From positions 128,618 to 192,617 of the forward strand of contig CAJNOP010000098.1 of assembly GCA_905250075.1 (NCBI GenBank): 64,000 bases of DNA, given 5' to 3'. The notes under the pieces were generated by a model that saw only the letters and a list, made by a program, of their open reading frames with translations, was not told the origin of the DNA and did not search any database. Position numbers and translations under genes: made by a program. Source of the DNA: Rotaria sp. Silwood1 (lineage: Eukaryota > Rotifera > Eurotatoria > Philodinida > Philodinidae). Of this stretch, positions 1 to 12,620 are shown piece after piece (positions within the stretch are counted from its first letter, which is position 1; the number at the start of each line of letters is the position of its first letter).

Positions 1-1085
1 TATTGAACCAATCAAATATTCGAAGTTTTGTTAGTTTCTTGATAACTTGTTCAAAGACAAAAGTGAAAATCCAATGACATGTGATGATGGTCGATACTCC
101 TTTATTAATAAGAAAAATATTTATGATTATTATAGAGAAAGACGGAAGATGTGATACTTTAGTCAGAACAATAATTATTTCGATTTGAGATAGCGGATCT
201 TCTCATTGATTTCTGTTGTTCAATGTTATATCTTATTTAAAATTTCAAAGCAAATGATTTCGTCGGCAAATGCAACATATCAAAATAGAGATACCTCATC
301 TTGCATTTAATCCCAATCGAAGATTAGGCGACTCGGGTGTATTATCGTATTCCTTAATCTTCTTATGCGTTTTCTCATTACAGATTTGTAATAGGATGAA
401 AAATGCATCTATCACGCCTCTTTTCAATATTCTATTACAACATTTTGAGCTATGACAAGTCATAAGTTCAAGTAACACAGAGTCATCGTGATAAAAGAAT
501 GAAAAGCACGTTCTATCTTTTGAAATAGCTCATTTCTAAAGCAGTTTGTTGTCGATACTAATGCGATACTATTAGGTGTCAAATAGTTTTATAGAAAACA
601 TCCAGAAGTATGAACTCATTTCATGCATGTATAAGAAGCAAAATGAGTAATTTTTTAATGAAATGGATCTTGTGACTAGTTCTAGGGATAAGAACCAAAA
701 TCAAATTGATGAGGATACCAAGACGCTAAGCGAAAGAATTGTGACCATAAGAAAAACAACTTATCTGAGAGACGCTGTGCGTATAAACATATTTTTTTGT
801 AATGATGCCTTTATAATTTAATCAAGACTTCGATTACCTATTCTCTTATTTAGATATTCTTCCGGATATCATTGCACCTCTGCGTCACAAGTAGATTACT
901 CACAAAATGTTATGGTGTCTCAGTTATAAACGAATAAAGAGTAAAATTTAAAGGTCTAAAAAATTCTGTAAGCGATTAATGTTTTTTTTTAAGTACTTAA
1001 TCTAATTTTCAGTTCAAAAAGATGTCTAATTCTAGAAAGACATTAGCAGATTTTGGTAACTGTATTCAGTTAATCGTATATTACC
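1..1085. other. AT-rich flank, no gene seen
   Basis: No ORF here has domain-like content. The short ORFs near 270-478 overlap on opposite strands and look like chance. The last 100 bases should hold the 5' flank of the GPCR gene, but I see no clear TATA box. Confidence 0.5.
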
Positions 1086-2065
1086 ATGATCGACAATTAT
1101 ATTGATACACTCAATAATGTGATCAGTTACATCACACTCATCGTACCATATTTGGCTATTATTGTTGGTACATTGGGTGCTCTCTGTAATTTTCTCACAT
1201 TTACTGCAAGACAGCTACGCAAGAATGCATGCGCTTTCTATTTCTTATGTTCGGCTGTGTTCGATCTCATCTCGCTCTTATTTGGTGGTCTCACACGGCT
1301 CATGATCGATCATTACACCAGTCTACTTCCCAATGAATCTTCATTATTTTGTAAATTACGTATCTATTTTGCATCTCTTATGCCAGGTTTGGCAATCTAT
1401 TGTCTTACATTTTCTTCAATCGATCGGTGTTTATTGACTTCGAGATCAATAAACTGTCGTGCTTGGAGTTGTATCAAAGTGGCTCGCTGCACAGTAGCCA
1501 TGACTACCGTCATCTGGCTACTCTCTGGTATATATGTTATCATCTATTATGACGTGCAGATGCTAGGTAACAACACCAATGTTTTTTCTTATGTGTACCT
1601 CATAATGACGTCTACATTATTTTTAGTAGCGTCTACGCTCTTTTATGTTACTTACTCATACCCTGTGCAACTATGTTCATTTCTAGTATCCTGGCTATGG
1701 TACATATCAAAGCGTTGCAACGTCGTGTGGGAACTTTACAATCCCGACGAATAGTAAACCGTCGTGCCGATCACCATCTGATTATAATGATGTTTGTACA
1801 AGTTGGTCTGAGTCTTATCTTTCTCTCGTTTCGCATTGCTTCTCTAATATATTCGTTATTGACAAACAATATAAAAAAGAACATCTATAGACTTACAATA
1901 GAATCGTTCATTACTCAGTTAAGTTTCACTTTGTATACCGTCAATTTCTCCAAGTCATTCATCATATACACTCTCACAAGCCGAGTATTTCGTGACGTCT
2001 TTTGTGAACGCATCATGGGTTTGTATAGAAAAATACATACTTTCGTAACACATATATTTTCATAG
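1086..2065 (+). CDS. Rhodopsin-like (class A) GPCR with one apparent frameshift
   Basis: Seven-transmembrane receptor in two overlapping frames. The first frame (1086 to about 1587) gives TM1 (YLAIIVGTLGALCNF), TM2, the TM3 cysteine (FCKLRIYF), a DRC variant of the DRY motif (SSIDRCLLTS) and TM4. From about 1582 the gene continues in another frame, giving a second-loop cysteine (LCVPHNDVY), TM5 with its proline (YLLIPCATM), TM6 and TM7 (YTVNFSKSFIIYTLTSR), ending at 2065. Adding one T to the T6 run at 1582-1587 would join the frames exactly at extracellular loop 2. The family couples extracellular ligands to G proteins at the plasma membrane; this divergent type is abundant in rotifers and its ligand is unknown. 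No GT-AG intron restores the frame sensibly. A homopolymer sequencing error or a recent null allele both fit. The second GPCR in this window lies near 30 kb. Confidence 0.85.
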
Positions 2066-3077
2066 CTGGGAAATTCGAAGTAGTTTGTCGATCATGGATA
2101 CAATTCTTCGAATCTTTCGATTTCAAAACAAAACACTGAATGTTATTTGTTCACAAGACTGTTTTCAAGTAGTAGCTTTTAATACATAACTATTGAACAT
2201 TAGTCCATATCTCTACAAGATATCACGTTGTGCACAAATTGAAAAAGTTTCAAAGCACGAACTCTTTGAAGCTTAAAAAAACATCCATGAGTTAATAGAA
2301 TGTAACGTTTTTTTTTCTCGAAAGCTATCGAAATTTTTCCTAGTGAAATAGTTGATTTTTTTACACCTTTATCTGATTGGTTTCTTTATGAAATTTTCCA
2401 TGTACTTATCTGAACAAGTTAAATCAGAATGAACAGAATCGCTGTTTTGAAGTTTTCTACGATGTTGTATCCGACAAAACATTCGCAGTATCAGCCAACA
2501 TAGTTTATTATGTAAATGTTTCTGATTTGGTACATGTCGACATTGCTAAATACGTGTTCAGAAAATAATATTTTTCGAAGCATAATCAATTCAATCTATA
2601 ATGTCTGCTTTGTTCAAAATTTAGATTTGTTTTAAATAAAAGCATTAAGCACATTTAAATCGTTTTTATTTTTATTTTACTGAGAGAACAAATGAAATAT
2701 TCATGTAAAGACAATATCTATTTTCCACTTACCGATTAAATGGAATTAATGATTCTATTAAATATTGACAGGATATATATTGTTAGAGCATAATCGTATA
2801 TTATCAAAGATAAAATAGTAAGTATGAAAGAATAATTCATTTGTAATCTATTATGATCAACTGAAATTATGAGCAAAATGTATTTTTAATATTTGTCAAA
2901 TCGTTTGAAATAATCGTGTAAATCATTTATAGAATATCTATTAATGTTTATCGTTATTCAATGTGATCGATATTGAAAAAATAAAAGTGCTTTTGGTTAT
3001 TAGTGTATGAAAGTTTCATAATGAGAATAATAACAGATGTTTGTTTTCGTATGAATAACATCGAACGAAAAAAAAAG
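2066..3077. other. Intergenic, AT-rich, nothing recognised
   Basis: About 1 kb between the GPCR and the NHL gene promoter. No credible ORF, RNA gene or repeat was seen. Confidence 0.5.
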
Positions 3078-3084
3078 TATAAAA
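3078..3084 (+). promoter_or_regulatory. Probable TATA box of the NHL-repeat gene
   Basis: TATAAAA lies 56 bases before the start codon at 3140, with an A-rich leader between. Spacing suits transcription starting near 3110. AT-rich DNA makes chance matches common, so this is tentative. Confidence 0.4.
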
Positions 3085-3139
3085 CCATCAATTATTATTT
3101 TATTTATTTCTTTTTTTGTATTTTTAAGAGCAAACAAAA

Positions 3140-4479
3140 ATGAAATTGATATTGATGAGCATATTTGTTTTGCTCGGGTTGAACTCAATTGTTAGTGGAT
3201 TTGTATGCACATCAGATGGACTTTTTGCAAATTCCGATGACAAACATTCATTTTTTCAATGCTCATTTGGTACCCCATTCTTGATGCAATGTCCATCAGG
3301 ATTAATTTGGAGTCAAGATAAACATGTTTGCGATTGGAATACACCTCAACGTAAATATATTTTCCATTTTTTCAACATTTCTTATGTAGAAAAAAAGAAA
3401 ATTTAAATAGTTTGCTTGTCATTAGAAAAATAACTATTGATAATAGAAATGTTTACTTTGAGAATTATTTAAATTTTTTTCCAGCTTCCATTAATTGTAA
3501 TAATAACAAAGTGATAAACTGTCGAGAACATACGACATGGACATCTGATGGTGTTGCCTTTGTGGGTCAAGATACAAATCCGGGTTCAGATTCTCAACAT
3601 CTTGCATCACCATTTGGTTTATTTATTGATACTGAAAATGGAAATAATATTTACGTTGCTGATACTGATAATCATCGCATTCAAAAATATTCTCATCAAT
3701 CATTAAATAACGGTGGTATAACTGTTGCTGGTGGTCATGGAAAAGGAAATGCTTCAAATCAATTAAGTATGCCTCGAACTATTTATGTTGATAAAGATGA
3801 AAATATTTATATTGCTGATGATGATAATTATCGTATTCAACTGTGGTATAAAGGTGCCACAAGCGGTATTACAGTGGCTGGTGGAAATGGAAAAGGTAAA
3901 GCATTAAATCAAATAGGTGCCTGTCATGGTTTATTTGTTCATGAAAAAACTAAAACTATTTATGTTTCGGATTTTTATAATGATCGTGTTGTTAAATTTA
4001 CTCAAGGAAGTGATCAAGGAATTATTGTTGCTGGCACCGGAGTTGGCGGTTCCAAGTCAAATCAATTATTAATGCCACGTGGGATTTTTGTTGATCAATG
4101 TGAAACAATCTATGTAGCTGATATGTGGAACAGTCGCGTGCAAAAATGGGGAAAAGATGCAACTGAAGGTATTACTGTTGCTGGAGGACATGAAAAAGGA
4201 TCTGATGAAAATCAATTAAGTGAACCATGGGATGTTAAACTAGATCAATATAATAATATTTATGTTGCTGATACAGGAAATTCAAGAATTGTTAAATGGT
4301 TACCTAATCAACTTCATGGAGTTACTGTTGCTGGTGGCAATGGTTATGGTATTAAATCAAATCAATTTAAAGACGCTTATAGCCTGGCATTAGACAGGCA
4401 AGGAAATATTTTTGTTAGCGAACGATTAAATCATCGAATTCAGATGTTTCAAATCAATGAAACAACAAAAACATGTTAA
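3140..4479 (+). CDS. Secreted chitin-binding (CBM14-like) NHL-repeat protein
   Basis: Two exons, 3140-3350 and 3485-4479, flank a 134-nt GTAAAT...TTTCCAG intron in phase 1; the spliced protein has 401 residues. Residues 1-20 form a signal peptide (MKLILMSIFVLLGLNSIVSG). Residues 22-70 have the cysteine pattern of a peritrophin-A/CBM14 chitin-binding domain (VCTSDGLFANSDD, FFQCSFG, LMQCPSGLIW, HVCDW). From about residue 100 six NHL repeats follow, each with a GITVAGG turn and an 'IYVAD..N.RIQ.W' strand, which should form a beta-propeller. The protein is predicted to be secreted. Chitin binding plus a propeller suggests a role in cuticle, egg shell or extracellular matrix, but no catalytic residues are visible. 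The second exon opens with no in-frame methionine nearby, which supports the splice. Confidence 0.88.
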
Positions 4480-4532
4480 AGTATTTTTTTCAAAAAATAA
4501 TCCAAACTTAATTTCAATAAGATTTTTAAATG

Positions 4533-4538
4533 AATAAA
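4533..4538 (+). terminator. Poly(A) signal AATAAA of the NHL-repeat gene
   Basis: AATAAA lies 53 bases past the stop codon at 4479, followed by T-rich sequence. It is the natural 3' processing signal for this gene, though AATAAA is frequent in such DNA. Confidence 0.5.
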
Positions 4539-4884
4539 TATAATCATTTATTTTTAATTATATTTATATATGATTATGTATAATTAGATTTTTCAATGAT
4601 TTATTTCCTTTATAAAAATATTCCATCGACTGGAGGTAGGGTTAGACGAAATAAAATAATTTTTATATACCTTTGAATGCAAGTCTATAGAAATTGGCTG
4701 TTCTGTCGATCAGATAGTGAGCATGAGTGTAGCATTAAAGTAAACAGAATAAATTCATATGTAGTAGTAATGTACTCTGTTTATTAGAGAATGTCATTAC
4801 TTTGTGAATATGTCAGATTTGTTGTCTAAATCATATTCAACATTTTCTCGTGTTCTGCTAAATGCTCAACGAATCATTCATTAA

Positions 4885-5325
4885 TTATTAATCCAAATAA
4901 TGGTTTTAATAGCCATTGGAATTTCGTATATAATGCAGTGTATACCAATATTTCATTGATGCACTATGATAGCTCGGTTTGTAAAAAATTAAACATGATA
5001 GTTTTCAAATTTTAAAACACTTTCTCGAAGCTATTTTCTAACAGTGCTATCTTAAATGGCATAAAATTCTGAATAAAATGAGGAGTCATCGTATTTTCTA
5101 CGATCTTCGTCTAAATAATTATAAGCAACAGAAAAACCGAGGAAAAGTCGAGTTTTAGCATTTTTTGAAAAATTTCGATGTTTCTCAGTTTTTGTGTTGC
5201 TTATAACTTTTTAAAGGAAGATTTCAGTCGAAACCTTGCCATCATAGTGTATCTATAAAATATTGATATACAATGCATCATATAGAAAACTCCATTGGCT
5301 ATTAAAACTGGTATTTGGATTAAAG
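4885..5325. repeat. Fold-back (MITE-like) inverted repeat
   Basis: The left arm at about 4885-4985 (containing ATCCAAATAATGGTTTTAAT and GCACTATGATAGC) is matched in reverse complement by the right arm at about 5225-5325 (ATTAAAACTGGTATTTGGAT, CATCATAGTGTATC). A second inner pair (5115-5150 and 5172-5215) folds around TTATAAGCAACA. Arms differ at roughly a fifth of positions, so the element is old. It carries no ORF and resembles a miniature fold-back transposon. Confidence 0.7.
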
Positions 5326-5625
5326 CTAGGTGCTTAGTATTATTGAAAAAAATCAAAAATACATTTGTGTTTAAACTTTTGTCTTTGACTATAAAAAAGA
5401 TAAGAAAAAGAAAGTGTATGATGTTGAAGAAAATAAATTAATTTTGAAAACAGAAAAGACTGTTTTAAATGCATACGTTAATATAAAGATAGATGATGTT
5501 TTTTTTATGAAATATTAAAAATAACGTTTAAATTATTTTAATGATATGGAAGATTCATTTTTTATTATCAAAGAAAAAGAAAACAAAGTGTTCAAATTAA
5601 ATTAGTTTACTGGATTTTATGTAAC

Positions 5626-7096
5626 TTATTTTTTATTTGTTTTCATTTGATGATCAGATGATTTAGTTGATGGTTGAAGTAATGATGAATCCTGATTTGA
5701 AGATTGATTAGTAAAAAATGTTGTTTTTTTGACAATATGATCAGTATTATCATTATTTATTTGTTGATCATCTTCATCAAAAATAAATAAATTTTCAGAT
5801 TTATTTGATCCAACTTTGTCATAAAGAGTTATATTAATTTGTGTTTTTATTTGTGCACCTAAATGTTGAATATTTGAATTAGTTGAAACTGCATTTATTT
5901 CATTAACAATCGAATCAATTTTTTCTGAAGCTTTTCTTTCTTCATCAGACCTAATTTGATTTTTAATTAAATTAGCTTGTTCATTAACTGCACGAATTTT
6001 AATTTGAGATTCATTAAAAATTTGTAAACGTTGTTCTTTAAGTTGTTCTTGTATAATAGCTAAGTGTTGTGCTCTTTTTTCATCTAATTTAGCAAGAAAT
6101 TCTGCTAATAAGAATCTATATTGTTCTTCTTCAAGAATTTGTTGTTCTTTAGCTTGAATTAATAAACCTTGTTGACTTTTTTGAGTTTCTTGAACAATTT
6201 GTGAAAGAATTGATTCTGTTTGTGTTGTTATTTGTTGAATTCGACGTTGAACTATTTGATCGAAATCTATATGAGTTTGTTTTAAATTGGTCATTAATGT
6301 ATCTAATCTTTCTGATGTTGTTAAATTATGAATTGATTCAAATTGACTTGTTAATTTTGATTGAACTTCTGCTGATTCATATTGACTGGAATGTTTTGTT
6401 ACTAAATGTTTATGATTTGTTTCTTTTTGATCATGTTGTATATCTGTTAAGCCAGATTTAATTAATTGTTCAAATTTTGATGATAACTAAATATGAAAGA
6501 AAAATTATTTAAACAATTTAATTATTTTGAATTTTTTATTTTTTTTTTTAAAGAATATATATTTAGATATATCATCTTGTCTCTATCATTTACTGTTTAT
6601 CAAATATTATTTTATTATCGATTTATTAGATAAACAATTGTTTAGAAAAATCTCTACAGTTTTTTTTCGATAGATTAAATAAGAATATATAAAACGATAT
6701 TTAACATAATAATATGCTGATTATTATCTCAAAATTCTATTCGAAATTTCTAATAAAATAATTAATAAATGTTTCTTTTTGAAAAAGTCTTGCTAATAAA
6801 CACTTTTTTCTAAAAACAAAGGCTCTCCCATTTGATTATCTAATTAGATATTTATTTCAAACCTTTCCATCTTGTTCCCATATAGATGCGTATTCTTCTA
6901 AACTCGAATTTGTTAATGAATTTTGTTTATGTGGTTTCGGTAACCATGGTGACGGTTGAGATGAATATGGTCTTCGTGGATAATTTGTAGGCTGTGGTAC
7001 CACTGGAGGTGAAGGAGTTTGTGCTCTAGCTTTTGATGCTGATGGAACTTGAGTTTGTCTATTTACTTTTCGATTACGACTTGAACCGGTGCCCAT
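5626..7096 (-). CDS. Predicted N-myristoylated coiled-coil protein, unknown family
   Basis: Model: exon 1 at 7096-6863 and exon 2 at 6486-5626, joined in phase 0 across a 376-nt intron (GTTTGA donor, ATTTAG acceptor), giving 364 residues. The start MGTGSSRNRK is a good N-myristoylation sequence (Gly2, Ser6) followed by basic residues, so membrane attachment is likely. Residues 20-65 are rich in Pro, Ser and Gln. From about residue 70 to 300 the chain is almost all heptad-like, rich in Q, E, K, I and L (QQILEEEQYRFLLAEFLAKL), predicting a long coiled coil. The C-terminus is polar and low in complexity. I do not recognise a family. The ATG at 6294 is not the likely start, because the frame stays open from there to the acceptor at 6487. 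Confidence 0.6.
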
Positions 7097-8523
7097 TTAT
7101 CACAACTTTACTTTTTAATTATAAATTATTGTAACACGATTTCAATACCTAATTTAACAAAAAAAATTTAAAAAAAAAATTAATTTTACTTTAACAGATC
7201 CAAGAAGATAATAATCAAATATGATTTCATCCATTTCTTGATGATGTTTTTATTTCGGATTAGAATTAATCGATAGAACATCAATATGAAAACCTATGAA
7301 GCACTGCTCTCATTCAATTTGTTTAAAATAGCTTACCATTGTTGATTTAATGAGTCCTTCTATATATATATGAATATGTCAGATTAAGAATTCGATTGAT
7401 TGATTGAATTCAATGAATGAATGATCTTATCTGACAACTATCTTTTGCTATGTTTCATAAATTTAGAACATTATTTATATTTATCATTCAAATGAGGCTA
7501 TTCAATAATGGTATGTCGAATTGTGTTTGAAATCCAATTGAAGTAACCATCTTCTTTTACCTGTCTTTTTCTCTTGATAAAAGACTCTTTGCGTATAAAT
7601 GAATACAGAACAAGAAGTAAAATTGAGAAAAGAAGTACAACAAAAGACATACGAATAACTGAATCATGAATATGAAGAATATACTTGATTCATAAAATAT
7701 ACAAAAAGATACTTGTCAGATGAGATGAGACAATAAATTCACTGAATGCAATCAATTAGTCTGATTCGTAGTCTGGCAGATTCATATATAATAGAAGCAT
7801 TTGTCACATGAAGACCAGTAGCACTTTCACTTTCTTTTTAATTTTAGAAAGAAAAATTAAAACGTTTGATATTGCGAGAAATAAACACGATCTTTATTAT
7901 CAACTACAAGTTGAATAAAACAATTACTATAAAACCAGTAATTCTAATGGATATTTGTTTCCACATCCTTTTCTCTCTTACTGCAAGTTATATTCCTGCT
8001 GTTGCTGTTTTCATATCTATTTGTCTCATTTAACTAACCTTTTCGATCTTCGAACACTACTCCATTGTACTTCGCTTAATTCCAAATATTTTCTCATTGT
8101 TTATTCTAATAGGAAAAAAAGATTAAGCATTAAGCCAGTTCAAATCTCGAATAATTTTTTTATATTTGTTAAAAAAAAGAAATGAATTAGAAAGAAAAAA
8201 TTTTCTTTTCTTTTTGTATAATCTCCTTAGAATAAATTTCCTTTAATTTCGAAATAATTAAAGAATTTTTCAGTTGTTTAAAAGAGATTTTATATATTCA
8301 TACATGGTTTATATATTATCCAATCAGTTCAACTATCGTGTTTCGCCAATTATTAAGAAAAAACTTATAGAGCGAGAAAATTGAGGCACATTATCGAATT
8401 TTAACAGTCTTTGTCATAATAAAATATATGGTAGAAAAAGTCGACTAGCTCTAGAACGCAAACAGCTGTCAACTTGCGGTTTGCAACACTTGACAGCGAA
8501 TACTGGTGGACTTCAATCTATGC
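7097..8523. other. Intergenic, no gene supported
   Basis: The short plus-strand ORF at 7955-8185 is low complexity and has no flanking support. I see nothing else in this 1.4 kb apart from AT-rich sequence. Confidence 0.4.
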
Positions 8524-9418
8524 TAAATTCAGAGATTTGGAAGATGACTCTAAGGATTTTCTGATAGAATCTTGCGAAAATCACTATACTGATCCGAAAA
8601 GCTTTATTTCAGTATTTAGTCAAAATCATCTATCTTGTAGTCTAAGGTTTGCTCTGCAAAGTCACTCAAGTCACAGATGTGTTCGTTTTTTCGTTTGCCT
8701 GGTAGACTTCACAAGCCGAGACTGCTATCAAACATGCTTTATTGTCCAGCTCAGTTCATATATGCAAGAAAACATAAGTTTTAACTCATGCTTAAGTACG
8801 TAACAATGTTTGTTTTCTTTTCTATATAGATCATCGGTCAATTAGCTAAGATTAATAAAACAGGTGATTTTTAGCTGCTCCTACTTTTCAATGATATGAT
8901 CAAAGCTCAACGTCTGTAAAACTACCGCGGCAGAAAAAGCTATTGTCATATTAAAAAGAAAACCGATAGGTTTTCTAACATCTCACTGTTGTAGAGAGGT
9001 GTCTTAGATGTCTATTCTAGAACTTTGATCTACAAGATCTTATGAGGTAGATGAGCTTCGATCATATCATTGAATGGTAGGATGAACCAAAAATCACTTT
9101 TGTTTGTTCATCTTTAATCTTTCTAGAAAAGGAAACAAACAGTGTCATGAGACTCAGCATGAGTAAAAACCAGTGTTTTGAAAATTTGAGCGCGTTCGAC
9201 TAAAATAGAGTGCTTTTTAGGATTTTCGACGAGTTAAGTCTACCACTCGAACGAAAAAACAAAAAAAAAATACGACTTGCGTGACTTTTTAGAGTACATC
9301 ATGGACTAGAAAATATATCAATCAGTGTAAAAACCAGAATAAAGCTTTCCTAATCGGTAAGACGGTTTTTCGAAAATGTTACTAGAAAATCTTTAGAATT
9401 ATCATCTAAACTTTTGAG
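8524..9418. repeat. Large imperfect inverted repeat (fold-back, about 375-bp arms)
   Basis: The left arm 8524-8907 and right arm 9052-9418 are reverse complements with many scattered differences; the loop is about 145 bases. Matching landmarks are GATGACTCTAAGGATTTTCT (left) against the complement of AGAAAATCTTTAGAATTATC (right), TTCGTTTTTTCGTTTG against CGAACGAAAAAAC, AACTCATGCT against AGCATGAGT, and CAATGATATGATC against GATCATATCATTG. Both arms keep similar short translated stretches (DDSKDFLIES and DDNSKDFLVT), so the ORFs at 8474-8803 and 9350-9586 are mirror copies. It could be a fold-back DNA element or a source of hairpin RNA. Confidence 0.8.
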
Positions 9419-12400
9419 TTCAGTCAATATTGACCATTCTATATTGAAAAGAAGAATAATCACATTTGAATAGCAAATGTTTACTCCTCTATTCGGGTAA
9501 AGATTTGAGAAAATCCAACAAAACGAAAAAGTATTCGACCGATAAATTGCATTATATAAAACTATGTAGTTAATCTTCATCGACATTTCGCTTTTCTATA
9601 TCTTGAGAGAAAAAAACAACATGAACAAGCAAAAATGAGGATTTGCAGCTAAAAATCGATGCTATTTCATTTTCTATGTTTTTCTCTGTGATATATATGT
9701 GTACATTGTTTATTATATTTTGTTTCATTTTGAAATAATGAATAGAAATAGAAAAGAAAATTTAAAAATAAGAAAAAACCATCCTTCTCTTTAAAAATAT
9801 TTGTTAATAAAATTAAGATGTGCGTGATGTGACCAACAATATATATTTTTTTTTTTGGACAAAGGAAAGTGAGATTGTTACCCCTAAAAATGACCTTTTT
9901 CCCTTCTTAGACTATTACACAATGAAAAATTTTTATGAATTATTCAAGATCTATTTTGACAGAAAAAAAACTATATTAGAAGAATAGTTCTTCATTAAAC
10001 AAACGAGTTATTCGTATTTGATTTAATGATCAATGAGAAATTTTACTCAAACATATAATAATAAATATTGTCAATATGGAATCAATCGAAAAAATAATTT
10101 TATTGTTTATCATGGAATATTTCAATTTATGACTACAAAATAATTTCAATAAGATGGTTACTAACGCATAAAAAAGAGATGATTCACGAAAAAATATTGA
10201 GTAAAAGAAATACATAGGGAAATATGTGAAGAGAAGAGACATAAGTCAATACATTTTCTTTTTTAAAATAGTTCAATTAAAGAATAGGTTAAATGACATG
10301 AGTACAGACGCCTAAGGGTGAATCAATCATTTTATTCATACATGTTTACTTATTGACTAACAAATAAATATCGAAATATTTATATATTGCATTTTTTTTT
10401 TTATGAACAATTTTTTTTATAAATTAAAATAATTAAAACAAATTTTTAATTTTCATATCTATTCTTATATAAAAATTGATTTTTGCTTTTCTTGTGAAAA
10501 TGTTTTTTCTTTGTTATATTGAATTCTTTCCCAACGAATATAGGCAAACGTAGAAAATATATAATTGAAAGATGTTAGTTTGAAAAATCGATTTTTTTTA
10601 ATAAAAAATAAATCAAAAATTGATTACCGTTGATAACGATGAGAATAAAATAATGTCAATTAAATATTGTTCGTCTATATATTGTCTTTTATAAAATACA
10701 TCAATAGAATAAATGTAAAAGTGATTGTTTGGTAATCACTATGGAAGAACAAATGAATTCGATTGTCATGAAACAACGTTTTTTTTTTAAACATAACAAT
10801 CAAACTAAAAGAACAAACATTATTTTGTTGTCTTTCTTTTACATGTCTATTATAAATTGGACATTTATTGAAAAATAATAACAATTTCTCATCTTTTATC
10901 TATAATTAATATTCAAGTATTCTCATTTATTTTCGATCAAGTTTGTTAAAATAAATTTCTCATCATTGAAAAATTTTTCCTATGAACTACTATTGATTTT
11001 GAAATGAAGATAAATTATTTATTTTGATTTTATTTTAAATATTTCTATTATCATTTTGTCGTTGAAATAATAAACGTTTCTCAGCATATATCACAAAATT
11101 CCTCGATTAAATCATGATAGGGTTGATTCGACGCTTCAAAGTTCGGGAGCGGGAAGGGAATAATGATAAACTCTATTGAAGATGTTGACAATTTTTATTG
11201 ACAGACTGGATTAACAGGACTCATCATGGTAGGACCACCAAATATTATAAGCTATTTTTAATAGGATCTATACCAATTTGGAAAGCTCGATCAGATTGGA
11301 AGAATTTATCTCAATGCAATATAAGAACATGATATTGTTCATTTTTGAACGACGTTTTCAAAGAGCTGTTTAATGGATTATCTTTTCACTTTAAAGTTTA
11401 TTAATACAACAAAAAGCAAGAACATTGGTACAGATTAAATCTTCGATGGAATAAGGTAATATTAAATAAGAAGGACACAGGTGTCACTGTACCAACTGTA
11501 GTTTCACTTATTTCATTAGTGGAAAACAAAGAAAACAACAAACCATAGAGTAACTTTCTTTTCTTTTTATGTATTGAACAAGAAAATATCTGATTTCTTT
11601 GCTGTTCTCTTTCATATAATTTAATATGTAGATACTCGTTGCGTATCTACTTTTTCACATTTTAACTAGTCAAATACGAAAAATTTTCAATAACTGTCTC
11701 TTTGTCCCTTCATTTTCCTTAGTCGAACCTAACGTTCAATGGTCATTTGAATAATACGTCAATATAAACCAAGGTGTAAGAGACATGATTATGGATGGTT
11801 GTATATAATGCGATACGGTTAAAACTGGTCATTGTACACAGTGTAATATGTTTCAACGCAAATAATGTTAATATGAGATATAAACGACTGTAATAGACAA
11901 TCGGGTTTTGTCATAAGTTAGCGTTAGATCGAATTACATTTATCAATCATATAACTTTTCCAATTTGAATCCAGTAACCAATGCAATAATAAATAGGTTA
12001 TTAAATAAATTATTTTATTTTTTGTTTATTTAAATGAAATTGAATAGAACCTTTTTTTTTCAAATAAAAAGATAAAATTGCGTGCATTTATGATTAGATG
12101 GAAAAAATGTTCTCTCTCATGGGTGAGAATAAGTATATGTTAATGCAATAGTATACTGCATCGTATAGAACCGTGTATGATTGTAATATCAACTGTGTAC
12201 GATCATTTACTATTGTCGTAATGCTCGTTTCGGATGAAAGAGTGTTACTGTTCGAATATTGTTTATCTGATCAGTTAAAAGTTTGTATCGAGAAGTTACA
12301 ATAAATAGTGACTTTAGTTGTCATCCTTTAAAATATAATAGTCAAAGTGCATGATCATATGAGAAAAAAGTAATTTGATATGAACACAATCATTGACTTT

Positions 12401-12620
12401 ATGATGGAATCTAGGATAAATACGATTAAAAGTTTTTTCAACATGAAATATATATTCTGTATTAAAAAACAGCGGTTAGTAATATTCGAATTAATTGATT
12501 TGTTTCTAAAAGATTTATTTATTGAAATGAATTTTTTTTGAAAAGTAATTTTGACAAAAAATTGCTGTAGTGGATTTATTTTTTGTTTAGAATTGATTAT
12601 ATTTAAGAATAAAAAGGTAA
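9419..12620. other. Gene-poor AT-rich stretch
   Basis: About 3.2 kb without a supportable gene. The small minus-strand ORFs near 10.0-10.9 kb are low complexity. The more balanced composition around 11100-11350 and 11700-11950 may mark old insertions, but I could not assign them. Confidence 0.4.

Noticed and set aside
1567-1626. A 60-nt GTAACA...TTTTTAG interval in the GPCR that looks like an intron
   Set aside because: Its length is a multiple of three, so removal does not join the two frames, and it would delete the loop-2 and TM5 entry sequence.
6201-6461. Plus-strand ORF of 86 codons
   Set aside because: It is the antisense shadow of the coiled-coil exon; its Leu/Ile-rich content mirrors Gln/Asn/Glu codons on the other strand.
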